Origin: Psococerastis gibbosa
Taxonomy: Eukaryota; Arthropoda; Insecta; Psocodea; Psocidae
NCBI GenBank assembly: GCA_963971405.1
Contig: OZ020488.1
Coordinates: forward strand, 3,410,001-3,474,000
Direction of reading: 5' to 3'
DNA length: 64,000 nt
Position 1 is the first letter of the stretch; each line of letters opens with the position of its first letter. A model generated the notes under the pieces. It did no database searches, was not told where the DNA came from, and saw only the letters and a list, made by a program, of their open reading frames with translations. The position numbers and the translations under genes were made by a program. Shown in pieces: positions 32,086 to 43,392 of this stretch.

Positions 32086-35000
32086 TATGTTTATTTTAGT
32101 CAGTCCATATTCCTCCGATTTGTGTAACATATAAATGTTTGTTTGTCGCCTTGATTTCATAGCAGTAGCCAAAATAAATAACCAGAAACCAAGCAGACAG
32201 AAACAAACAGAAAAGCGTGAGAATCAGGCCGTTAGAGGCCCAAGAAAACAGCGCCAGAAAATAAATATTGCCAGCAATGTTTTCGTAGAGAAAGGTATAC
32301 AACTGTGGCTTAGTCTTAAAAAAATACGACGTGAAAATTACCGGCTTTTATTTTATCTTGGCTTATCTCTATCTTATCTTAGACGAAACATGTCCTATCA
32401 ACCTAGCAAATAGTCTCCTGGAAACCAAAAAAACTACGGTAATTACGCGATACTCGGGTTTCTCATGGAAAATTACCCTGGAAATTTACTGGAAAATCGC
32501 TTGTTGTTGGAGGCGTTTTGTCGTAATTTGTTTCTAACTGATTGTTTTGTTTCGTATCAAGAACGTTGTTTTTTTCTTTTTTGTTGTTGCACCATGCTTT
32601 GTTAACCTGATTTAGTAGCACTAATTGTTTCTTAAATTAAATAAAGTCCTTAAAACTCATGTTTTCAACTTGTTTCTAATAAAAAAAAAGCAGTAGGTCA
32701 CGTCTATGAATTTGAAAGCAAGTTAATACCGTACCCTACTTACCTAGAACTGACAAAGAACTTGCGTGACAGCGTATTCCACTATGACTGAAACCTGAAT
32801 TTGTAATCATATTCAATCACAGATTGTAGCCAGCTGATTTAGCTTTCGAGCATCCCCCCCCCCTTTCACGATAATTATCTAAAACCTTTCAATGTATAGC
32901 GGAGGAGCTCCAAAGTTGGACCTTTTGTCCGACTACGGGTCCCACGAAGCTGTGGGAATACCCATGTGAACGTACGTCAAACTTTGTAACATTTCAATGT
33001 ATAAATCCCCCTTCTCCACCTCGCCCCCACTCCTATTTGCCCCCACCCCTCCTATTTTGCCCAAGGGGTGTCTCTCTAATACCAAATTTATTGGCTGAAT
33101 ATTCACTACCCTTTGGCGGCTATATTATTGCGACGATTTCTATCAGGCCTGTATCCACTTGGGTGGTCACATGGGCTACCCCGGGTAGTTAATTCAACTA
33201 TTTTTATGCTGTTTAAAGTGTTAAATATGTTTTTATCATGTTGACACCAGACACTGTTGAACGCAGAAAAAGTAAATTAAATACAAGATTTATAAGTATT
33301 CCAACCATTAATCCCAGTTGACAAGACAATCTGTAATGTTAATTTATTCGATATTAACTACCGTATGTCAATTTACATTCATTGGGGAATATTAAGAATA
33401 ATTTATTCCCGAATAATTTGTTCTTTACACAAGGTGGCAGAGCTGTAGGTAATATTTTTGATAATAATTTAATTTAATTATAACATAGTATAGTATTGTG
33501 GGGACCACTTAGTCCCACATGTGTAATAACCAGTCTGCTTCCAGCTTCACCTTTTTCCCGGTAGATGGCGCTGTTCACATTCAGATAATTCAATATTCCT
33601 CAATCTTCCTTTTACGTATTTATTTCTCTTATTCAATAATATCTTTAATCTACCCTCTGTGTCTCATCAGCTCCTTTAGCTGTGGACACAGAGTTGGTTT
33701 TTCTATATGGAAGCAGGCTGGATCAAATTCAATATTAATTGTAAGCATGTATCGTTCTCGCCTCACAGCTCATATTGTAACCAGGGGGCTGTCAACGCTG
33801 TATAAAATGGAATTTTGCCCTTCTTCCACTAAGAACCGTCTTCTGCTAAGTGGACGGAGATTATTTTTTCCGCACCGCGGCGCTTGCAGCGTTCCCGCTT
33901 AAATTCAAATTTTGGTCTGTAACATTTTAGTTGCCATATTCCAATTCTTCCAATTTTTTTTATATTCCATTATAATGACAGTTGACTGTATTTCAACGCT
34001 TATATTATGTAATGTGCCATTGGCAGTGTAAAGTCTAATAAGCTTACGTATGATAAGTATCGGTTATACAGTAGGCAGCGTTAGTCAATTGCAGTTCAAA
34101 CGTTAAATTTCCACATTTCAATTTTATTCATATACTTTTATACTGTACTGAACAATCCCATTAATACGGTAGTTTATTTTTACTCTTTGGCGCTACAGTC
34201 TAGAGCCCGTAATGTCCTAAAAAACTTTTTCATAGCCCGTACGTAGCACATTGTTTATTACTCTAGATTATTATTAGTAGGTAACTCATTCGTCCTATGT
34301 CGAATGCCTCATACCAACGACCAAAATTGATTTTTTTTTCCATTAGCAATCCGTTAAACGTCTTCGATGTCAACTTATGCTATCTACTATACGAGGGATA
34401 ATGGACACGATGAGAGAATGAGCCATGCTCAACATGGACAAAATGTACATAGTCGTATGAATGACTTTACCAAGTCAAAACTGAAACCCATGAACGACCT
34501 TGGTCTACTAGGCAAGCCACAGCTACCCCGAATGACCCTAACCCCGATGCCTTGTAGCCATTGCATCCGTGGTCGTCCCACTACTACCTATTCCTTCTCC
34601 CTAGGATTTATCACCCTTTTGACTGGCATATTAATTGAATTGAAACAGCCCACAACCGAGCAATATCGGACTCTTCTTTTGCTAGCTTTCTGCATTTTTC
34701 TACTAAAACTCAAATCTAAAATATGATAGTGCCCAGTTGAAAATGTAAACAAAACAATGTCAGTAATGGCTGGTAGGCTGGGGGCTGGATGGAGTGCGTC
34801 CTTCAGTCCTTGATTTTGGACTATCTTTTTGAAAATATGTTTCAAATTGAGATTTTAGTGACAGTTTCAGAATTTGTAAAAAAATCATTACAATTTTTAA
34901 AATACATTTTATTCCCATGAATATTTAATTTGACATTTAAATATTTACAAAAGAATTTAACTTGAGCTTTGTTGTTCAAGGAAAGTGGACGGAGAAAAAA

Positions 35001-35290
35001 TTTCCGCTGCGCGGCGTGGCGCTGCTATCGCGAACTGAATCCCTATCCCGGTGACGAGTCTAGTTATCTGTTGTCTATGATTGTAACCACTGTGTGTTAA
35101 ATTACTCTAACTTGAGTCGAAGCACTGCAATACAAACCAATTCAAGTCTACACTGCCTATTAATTGCATCGTCCTTCGACAAGCTACAGTATAATGTAAT
35201 AAGTTAATAATGCACAGCATTACAATAGGTCGACAGTATATTACTGTACTAGTACATTAAATTGGTGGTAGGGGGACCCCAAAGGATTAA
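32086..35290. other. No gene recognised
   Basis: About 3.2 kb without a named element. GTGGACGGAG followed by TTTCCGC and a CGCGGCG patch occurs at 33849-33885 and again at 34985-35020, in the same orientation, so an unnamed repeat is likely. The frame 33519-33902 shows hydrophobic segments but no known family. A C run lies near 32854. Confidence 0.5.
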
Positions 35291-35296
35291 CCCGTA

Positions 35297-35589
35297 TGTA
35301 ATGATCTATAATAAACACCATAGACTTTTGGCGCCCGTCACGGGAGTTGTGCGCATGCGCTGGGAGGCGGCAACACCTGTGTTTTGATCTATGCGATGAA
35401 GGCTTGATGTTAGAATTATAATCTTTTCTTTTAAGTTAAATCTGTATTAATTATTAAGCGGAAGCTGTTACATTGGCGACGAGGATGGGATTTATATATA
35501 TATATTTTATATACATTTTTTATATATCTATATTTTTATTTTTTATTTTAAGTTAAATCTGTATTAATTATTAAGCGGAAGCTGTTACA
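35297..35589 (+). mobile_element. Collapsed LTR retroelement fossil
   Basis: A 176-bp sequence, TGTAATGATC...CTGTTACA (35297-35472), has TG/CA ends. TTGGCGACGAGGATGGG follows directly, a primer-binding-like block common in Gypsy-type elements. After a short AT-rich interior the last ~43 bp of the same repeat recur at 35547-35589. CCGTA flanks both sides (35292-35296 and 35590-35594), a 5-bp target duplication. No protein-coding part remains. It is clearly broken and old. Confidence 0.8.
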
Positions 35590-35594
35590 CCGTA

Positions 35595-36320
35595 GAAGAT
35601 ATTTTTCTGTACATTTTGATGTACCTAAATTATGTGGCCGTCTCTGATCAACACAGTCAATGAACTTGTAAACAAATAACGGACACTGAGGATTGCAGGC
35701 CGAAGGAGTTCCTAAAACTGTGGTCATTTGTTGTTAGAAACGGCCACATACTATGCATCAAAATGTTGAAGAACATTCCTTCACTTCATTTATGGTTTCC
35801 TATAATAAATATTTCTCGTAACATTGAATTTTCCTTTTTTTAAACCGACTATGGGGTTTCCGATTGAAACTTCAAATTTAATTTAATTAAAAATTCAAAC
35901 TTTGTACTTCTGTCTTCATACTTTGCACTTCTATGTTCAAACTTACACAACCTCTTTTATTAAATCCTGCCTACGGCTCTGTCTTCTATTACAAAGTTTG
36001 TATATTCTGAAAAAGGTAATTACTCCTATATTGCATGTGAAATGTTTGAAACTCACAATGTTAAGTATTGCTTTAGTAATTATTGATTCTGAACCCATTC
36101 GTTAAACGGTTTTTTGCTGTCATCCATCCTATAGGCTTACATGGTAAACATGTTCAGGAAATGAACTTTTTGCGTTATGAACTTTTTAATATGGGCATTT
36201 AATTAGCTTTTGACTTTGACAAATATCGAGCTCAATTCATGCATTTGATTTATATTTTCATTTGCTTCTCAATAAGTATTACTGAAACTCCCGCTAATTA
36301 CAAGAGTAATACAGCACCAG
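35595..36320. other. No gene; one imperfect hairpin
   Basis: CATTTTGATG plus ATGTGGCCGT at 35612-35642 recurs inverted at 35740-35766, perhaps a tiny MITE. The rest is AT-rich. Confidence 0.5.
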
Positions 36321-36324
36321 AAAA

Positions 36325-36440
36325 GTTCAGTTGATAGAGAGCTGGACTGCGAAAACAAAAGGTTGAAGTTTGATACTCAGATTGATAAGAAGTACCGAAA
36401 TGGGTACCTTACTTTCACTGGTAGGGAAAAATGTATGCTA
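36325..36440 (+). repeat. tRNA-headed SINE-G, head and start of tail
   Basis: TTCAGTTGATAGAGAGCTGG then GACTGCGAAA and GGTTGAAGTTTGATACTC follow the layout of a tRNA from D arm to B box. TTTCACTGGTAGGGAAAAA links it to the tails at 5490 and 31975. The same head type begins the 30785 tandem units. Confidence 0.6.
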
Positions 36441-36487
36441 GTGACTATATGTAAAAATATTGAGAAACATGTCTACTATACTTTATG

Positions 36488-36665
36488 GCATAGCGACTTC
36501 GGTGGCAAGGTGGTAGCGTGCTTGTGTAAGTCTCAGCACACCTTGCGATCGGAGACGTGTCGTAACTCGACACAAGTACCTACTAGGTTACTTAGTGAGG
36601 CGATTGAAAATGTTAATTGGATACATTCATTAAATTTATTGTATGCGATTAAAAAATTATGGCTC
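36488..36665 (+). mobile_element. SINE-B copy 3
   Basis: CTTCGGTGGCAAGGTGGTAG head, GATCGGAGACGTGTCGTAAC core, TTGGATACATTCATTAAATT and TATGCGATTAA tail. Near complete. Confidence 0.85.
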
Positions 36666-36759
36666 TGCGATTGACGTTTCCTTTGAAATTGGATTTTATA
36701 CGAATTATTATAGGACGTACTTTGGGTTAGACTCTCTTAATTATGCGGGTTAATTTTAA

Positions 36760-37079
36760 GAGTGGGCTCAATGGCCCAAAATTAGCCCATATGGAAAATA
36801 AAGACAACTCTCTTTCTTTCCTTCTCTCTTAAGAGGAAGATGAACGTTGACGTGGGCCACCCCTAGATCACCGATCACCCCCAAAATAGGTTCCCTTATA
36901 TTTTTCTTTAATTCAATACTTAATGCATTTTTGCAATTTAAAAAATTCAAGAAATGGGTTAAAGGTAGCGATGATGGAATTATAGGATTACTCTTAGAAA
37001 TAATTATATACTCAACATGTAAAGGCAGTTTAGTGTAAGAAAGTGCCATTGGCCCTAACTACGCTGTTCAATAAAGACG

Positions 37080-37132
<53 letters not shown>
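36760..37132 (+). repeat. Family H copy with (ATT)n tail
   Basis: GGCCCAAAATTAGCCCATAT and GGAAAATAAAGACAAC match 21715-21800 in reverse. The 3' part ends GTTCAATAAAGACG followed by (ATT)n at 37082-37132, suggesting a retroposed element. Confidence 0.6.
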
Positions 37133-37134
<2 letters not shown>

Positions 37135-37599
37135 CTGGACAAGGAAAAGAAAGAAAGAAAGAAAGAAAAGATTATTATTATTACTCTTCTCTTGACTGAT
37201 AATAATAAAAATAAACAGATAATAATTATATGAATAGTAATAAATAAAATGTATAATATGCCGGTAATAAATATTATTATTTGTTCATTTATGCAATATT
37301 GAACATGTGCTACAAAATGTATGTATGTTTATTTTACGAGTATGTTGGATGTAGGTACTGTATTTTGTATATTTTATGGATTTATCGACTTTTTATTTAT
37401 TTTATTCATTTACTGACCAACTGATTTACTGAAGACAAAAAGGGCCCACGATACAAACCCTACATAAAGGTACTTAGTGAGAGCCACATCTAAAACGGTA
37501 ACGCTGGATATATAGGTACAGTAAAATTGTAACTCACTGTATTTTTTTTTTAACTTTTAAATTACATTACATTACATTACAATTGTAATTTTTAATCGA
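37133..37599. other. No gene; microsatellites
   Basis: (GAAA)n at 37149-37167 and ACATT repeats at 37561-37581. Confidence 0.6.
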
Positions 37600-37690
37600 C
37601 TTTTTATGGACACAGGCTATAGTGGCCCATAGGTCGCCTGTCCAATGCCAACGACCCGATGGATTTCGGACATTATTAGTATTGTTTCCT
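37600..37690 (+). repeat. Family D fragment
   Basis: CCTGTCCAATGCCAACGACC and GATTTCGGACATTATTAG. Confidence 0.65.
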
Positions 37691-38670
37691 TTATTATGCA
37701 TATTTTAACGCCGTCACGTGACACCTTACTAATGTGGTACCTATTAAAAAATAAACCCCGATGTTACGTTAATCCACCGGAATGAGGCTGCATAAATTTA
37801 TAGAATTAGGTATCAAATTCATAGAAAAATTGTAATAAAAATGAAAAACACCTTATACGTGTAATGTGGTGCATGAAACCACTAATTAGGTACTACCAAT
37901 TGAATGGGCCAAAACTTTATACCGTAAATTAAATATTAACTTAGAGCAAAAATACAAACCAACCTATTTTGTGGTAATCAATGTGGTCAATGTGAACATT
38001 GTGAACGGTAAGCTTCCCCTTAAATAAAAAAATAAAAATCTGGATGAAATGAAGGTAGGCAATGTTGTGTCACAGCCAGCTTCCTATTAACAAAATTTCA
38101 ATCATATTTCACAGCAAAATAAACCACAACATTTAAATAACAAGTTACAACATCGATTTGCAGGAACCCACACAACTTCACACATTTGCACCTCTCATTT
38201 TTGTTGACAGCTTGTCAAACATGTTTGGAAAATCCACGTCTGAGTATTTTATCAATTTCAAAATTTTCCTCCATTGTTGCTCGGGGAAATCTCTTTGGAA
38301 AATAATTTAATTTCATAGCTACTGGTAATTAGTTTTAAAAACTTTGATTGAGTTTGAAATGATAATGAACCTTTTGTAATTTATTTTTGTTATGGGAAAC
38401 CTATAGTTTATTGTAGCCAATTTTGGTTTACAATGCTGAATTTGGCGGTATTTGTTGTTCATAATCTGCTTTAGTCGTTTGATTCCAGGATTTTCCTCTA
38501 ATATCGAATCTAATAAAAGGGTCTGGAATAGTCAACTGGGGTAGCCCATGAATATGAAACTTGTACGTTTGGCTAATTATCGATGGTCTATTCCCTACTT
38601 TAACACATGGTCTCCTAAGTTGGGTGGGGGATTCAGTGACAGAAATGCAGGTCCCAAATAAATAATAATA
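37691..38670. other. No feature recognised
   Basis: AT-rich, nothing nameable. Confidence 0.5.
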
Positions 38671-38890
38671 TTATTACTTACTTACTTACTTGCTTAACGT
38701 GGCCTAGGACACTTTGATCCAAAACATTGTGGCCTGGATGGCCTTGTCATTCATTGGCGTCTGAAAGATCTGTCTGGGACACAGCTTCTCCTAGTCTCGG
38801 ACAAACCAGAAGGTGGCCGTCGCCTTGTTGTTGTCAGCATACGCAAGTCAGTCCCCACCTACAACGGTTCGCGCGCCATCTTGTAACCCC
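38671..38890 (-). repeat. GC-rich element with (AAGT)n tail
   Basis: The reverse strand is a GC-rich 200-bp unit (CCACCTTCTGGTTTGTCCGA) ending GTTAAGCAAGTAAGTAAGTA. Short tandem tails of this type resemble the AAGTCA tail of the RTE-type LINE at 43393. It may be a LINE or SINE 3' end. The protein frame was not recognised. Confidence 0.4.
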
Positions 38891-39222
38891 CGTTCATATA
38901 GCCTATTAATATCTAATAATAATTAATATCTATAATATTATTATTATTAATTTAATTGACAATCGGATGGGGAAAAGTCTTATCAGCGTAAAAAATAAAT
39001 ATCTTAGGGCCTATGTAATATCAATATTGTAGAGTTGTCAAAAATATCAGGACAAGCACAAGAAAATGTTCTGAGCACTTTGATACGTAATGTATTTCTT
39101 TTTAACACAGATTGGCAATAATTGTTAATTTGAGTTGTACAAAAAAAAACTATTGGTATGGTAGTTCCGAGGAAACAAACAATTCACAAACAATGAACAA
39201 ATGGGTGCTAGTGAACATGTTC

Positions 39223-39435
39223 AGGTCACCTCCAAATTAATCGTGTGAATTCACTATGTTCCGCAAATGGTTCGGAATCCACTATAATCAGGAGGCCCAC
39301 CCTGCCGGTCAACTGCACTTCTCCCTGAAGTGAAGGAGTCTGCCCCTAGGGTGCCTCAGGTTAAGAAACAGACTCACTCCCCTTGCTTGGCAGACAGTAT
39401 TGCTTAAAGGAGAAATGCTGAAAGCAGGCATTGCA
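39223..39435 (+). mobile_element. Family E SINE copy 2, 5' truncated
   Basis: Lacks the 5S-like head. It starts in AGGTCACCTCCAAATTAATC and ends GCTGAAAGCAGGCATTGCAA with an AACAAC-type tail. Confidence 0.8.
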
Positions 39436-40009
39436 ACAACAAACAGAACAGACCATCTGGACTACTGGATCCGCTGATATTTCATTAAGAAGCCATAATT
39501 CAATGACTCTCATTAAATAACAATTAAATTCCTTCATTATACGAAATAATGTTCAGAACCCCGTACCGTATAATGTGAATTTGCAATTCATACAATTCAT
39601 ATCGTAAAATCTGTGCAATTTCCAGCAATGCACACATGGCAGATTTCGATGAATATATGCGGCCATTAATTTTGTTCCAATATTTTGGCGACCGTAATAA
39701 TCGTAAAACTGCAATTTAAATGTGGAATTCCTTTATCTACTGAACCTATATTATCTACATCTAACGGACCCTGCAGGATATGTCACTATAAAATTTATGT
39801 CAGATTCAAATTCTTCGAAAACTGGAACTTGGCCAAACCGAGCAGTATGACTACCATCGCTTAGATTTATTTCCACTTTCATATATGGAAATAATTACTT
39901 TGCTTTAAATTAATTAAAGCCCGCATTATGGCTGCATTACTATATAGTATTTCTCACAGCGTTCTTACTCAAGATAGGCTAACCTAATTCAATCTAGAAC
40001 CGAGACCCG
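39436..40009. other. No feature recognised
   Basis: AT-rich, nothing nameable. Confidence 0.5.
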
Positions 40010-40235
40010 GAGGTACAAAGCAATTTTTTTGGTTTTTGCTATTTATAGGTTTGTACAATATAAGGAAAGCTTTCTGACGGTTGAAATATTTTGAATTAAT
40101 GAATTTAAATGTTTTGAGATCTTAAGAACCCAAAATAGTGGTTTTGACGAATTGTGTTTATTTGTGGATAAACTAATAAACTAGGCAATGGATTTTGATG
40201 AAATTCAGTATGTATGTATGTTATAGTAGGTAGTA
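40010..40235 (+). repeat. Family T 5' fragment
   Basis: TATAAGGAAAGCTTTCTGAC and GATTTTGATGAAATTCAGTA match 26430-26625. Confidence 0.6.
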
Positions 40236-41014
40236 TTGGCCCTATGGAAGACAAAGTTTGACTTATAATATAGCGACGAGCGCTCAAGGCGTTTTTAATT
40301 TCACTCAGATAAAAAAAATCTTTTCTCCCATAAACTTCTCTACCCCCAAATATAACAAGCGACATAAAATGCAATAGAGTTGTCACATCATATTTCCGTC
40401 CAAATGCTGAAAATGAAAAACCTCTCATTGTTCGCGGCCATTTTGAGAATTTCACGAAAATGAGAAAATGTCTCTAGTTATTATAAAGCAATAACAGTGG
40501 TGGTATTTTGAGGGAAGGGAAGGGGGTGGGCGGTTAGGAGCCCCGCCGGGTTATTCAAGAGCTTGCTTTGCCCCCTGGGGAGTTTGTCCCTTGATTAAGT
40601 CTTGACCCTCGTCCAAAAGTAGTAGGATTAACATTCAAATAATGAAAATTAAATTAAAAATTCTAAATAAAGTTTTTTTCCTTCCGTATGTGGCAAATGC
40701 AGGTGATGATTTTGGTGAAAGTCTTATGGTAACTCACTCATTGTTGGTAAGCCTACGTGTAAGTTGTGACCGAGATTATTAGCTTGGAGATTCTCATCAT
40801 AAGCTGAACGCAATCAACATATTATATAGCTATTGAAATCCCAGAGACCCAAGGTCAAGTGTAGAGAAGTTCCTGAGTTCTGTTCTCAGCACTGCCTGTT
40901 GAATTGTTAATTTGTTTTTCATTTGCCGCAATTTCCTTTGTTTTATGTTGGAACCCTCCAATTCGGTCACATTTTCTTTGGCCGCCTTTACCGTCCTATG
41001 CCATTTCCTTTAAA
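40236..41014. other. No feature recognised
   Basis: No element identified. A GC-richer patch lies at 40510-40560. Confidence 0.5.
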
Positions 41015-41290
41015 AAAAATAATGTCCCGAAGGACTTTTTATGGACATAGGTCCCTTGTCCAATGTCCCCATGAATTTCGGACATTATTTGCATTGCTTC
41101 CGTAGGAATGTTTGGCCTTTGGCAAACTGATATGAGTCCACGATGTCAACCTACACCGGCTACAAGCGATAATAGACAAGCTGAGACAAACTTATACTAG
41201 TGACACAATGAAACATGCGAAAGCATGATGTTAACCAAGTACAGATACGAGTCTTACTTAGCTTATGGTTAGGCACCGCCTGTTCTATTT
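41015..41290 (+). repeat. Family D copy, uninserted
   Basis: GTCCCGAAGGACTTTTTATG through GCGAAAGCATGATGTTAACC and AAGTACAGATACGAG. It serves as a comparator for the MITE insertion at 19937. Confidence 0.75.
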
Positions 41291-41914
41291 TATTATCATT
41301 GAGATATTCACACAATATTTCATTCAGTATTACTAGAAGAATAGCGTATTGCCATCCATCCATATAAGCACATGGGGATTTTCATAGCTTCAAATGACTG
41401 CACAATTCGTGAACCAACTTCATCACCCAAAATCTAGCCCAATTTTCGCTGAGTTCAGCTGGAATTTAAACGCTATTATATCCTTAAGTGGGATACCAAA
41501 GGTTTTGTAAACAAGAAAGGCTCTTCCCGTACTGTAGTGCGATCTCGAAACGTTTTTTCCAAGTTTTCCAACTCCCTTCTTCTTTCCCTGGAGGCAATCT
41601 CCCATAGAATTCCCCCGGTAAATTGATTTTCAGCATGATCCTTTCTTACCTTTCCACTTGTACTTCTATAAATGTGGTCTATTGATGCTTTTCGATTGGA
41701 AGAATGAGCTTTAGAGGCATGCTTATAAACTGGTTTTATTTATGATTTTTCTATGAATATAAAAACGAAGTAGGGTAAAGTAGACCGATATCCACTCCAC
41801 AGTCCACTGTACAATAAATTGTTCTACTGTGCGGTTCCTAGTATATACTGTGGATAATTATCTATAGTACAATAGAGCCTACTCGGGCTACTCTGCATCC
41901 CTGTGGGATGTAAG
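41291..41914. other. No feature recognised
   Basis: AT-rich, nothing nameable. Confidence 0.5.
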
Positions 41915-42590
41915 GATGTATCGTAGGCATTAGTATGTCATACGCCATTTTGAATCCATTTTAAGTCTGGTGTATAAGCAAAGCATTGGGTACCATATTA
42001 ACCTATTTATTTTTAGAAATTTATCTTTGTTTATTTATTATTATTATTATTTTTAAAAAAACGTTCTACCAATTAGGGAAGTGCTTAATAAAAAAATATA
42101 CTAAAACGTGTTTTCGTTCTTTTTAATCTTTTACTTTCTTACAATAATTACCAATGGCCAACGGCCTTACCACATTGATTCCATTAGAGCAGAGCATGTT
42201 TCAAACTGCGGCAAACTTGGTAGTGTGCACAGCATTGGCAGGGGAACCTGGTGGGGCATGATAACGCGCTTACGCAGTATAAGTCGAGTCCTGGTCACCT
42301 CCGATTTAATCGTGTGACTTTACCACGTTCCCCAAGTGGTTCGGAATCCACTATAATCAGGAGGTCCACCCTGTTAGTCAACTCCCCTTTCCCCGAGGTG
42401 AAAGAGTCTGCCCTTAGGGTGCCTCAAGTTAACAAACAGACTCACTCCACCCGCCAGGCTGACAGTGTTGCTTAAAGCAGAAATGCTGAAAGCAGGCGAT
42501 AGAAACAAGAACAAGAACAATACTTACCATATAGGATTCAAAATGGCGGATGACAATACCCGGGTTTATACTGCCTTAGTAGGCAGAGTG
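41915..42590. mobile_element. Family M MITE, carries a SINE
   Basis: The left end, read in reverse, has GGATTCAAAATGGCGTATGA. The right end has GGATTCAAAATGGCGGATGA. Interior blocks AGTCTGGTGTATAAGC and CTACCAATTAGGGAAGTG match the copy at 61889-62196. Without the SINE the unit would be about 300 bp. No target duplication was identified. Confidence 0.75.
42154..42516 (+). mobile_element. Family E SINE copy 3, full, 5S-like head
   Basis: The head GCCAACGGCCTTACCACATT matches a typical insect 5S rRNA 5' end at about 22 of the first 28 bases, from memory of that sequence. The tail is AACAAG repeats. The target duplication ACAATANTTACCA lies at 42141-42153 and 42517-42529 with one difference. 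The M copy near 62120 shows the empty site. This is the best-bounded copy and fits the 5S-derived SINE3 class. Confidence 0.8.
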
Positions 42591-43206
42591 TCGATCAGAT
42601 ATCAAATTTCGAAATAGACTAAACAAACAAAAATTTAATTAATTTAATTTAAAAAATTGGAAACCTTCAACACACATCAAAGATTTACACAGGTAGACAC
42701 CGATTTTTGAAACTATCAAAATGCCCACCATTTTAAAGATAAATAATTCATAAATGCAGTAATTCCTCAAAATGGCCACCTAACGCTGAAGGGAGGATGG
42801 GTTCGAGCTGGCCTAACAACTGTGCAGACCAGGCGGGTAGTTCTCGCCATATGCGCAATGCAACAAAATCGTGCCCCCAAGGTCACACTCGAGCATTTGG
42901 TGCCATTGGTTCAGTACGGAAAAAAGGACCTCACCGCGTCTTTTTTGTATTTACTTAAAATTACTTTGGACCGTTTATATTTTGTTATTCCTCGTGTTAA
43001 TTGCTATCTAGACATTTGTTAATGTTTATTTTATAGTTTTAAGCTCTTATTCATAATGTTACATCGTGCTGGGCATAGCCTATAATTGTACAAAAAGGCA
43101 AGGTGCGACAGATGGTGCAGTAGGAAATATATTGTTTCAAAGGAAGTAAAAACAATAATCAATAATGAAATTATTTTTAATTTAGACATAGGGGTATATA
43201 GTCTAT
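42591..43206. other. No feature recognised
   Basis: Sequence upstream of the integrase-bearing fossil. The forward frame 43086-43301 overlaps its terminal repeat and is not credible as a gene. Confidence 0.5.
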
Positions 43207-43392
43207 GTAATAAATCAGTACGACGTTATACGATTCAATCTATAAAAGAATTGAATAACAGTCATTTTCAACACCTCTTTAGGCATAACACCATTTTGTA
43301 AATCATAATAATAATAATAATAATGGAATAATAGAATAAACTAAGCATATTTATAAATATGATAATAATTTATAATTTACACCTCCATTGGT

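Noticed and set aside
33519-33902. 127-codon forward ORF with hydrophobic stretches
   Set aside because: No family resemblance. The hydrophobic text follows from T-rich DNA, and its 3' part overlaps a repeated GGACGGAG patch.
36325-36380. tRNA gene candidate
   Set aside because: The D-arm and B-box regions fit, but the acceptor and anticodon stems do not pair and the sequence continues as a SINE.
43086-43301. 71-codon forward ORF
   Set aside because: Its second half lies in the terminal repeat of the integrase-bearing fossil.
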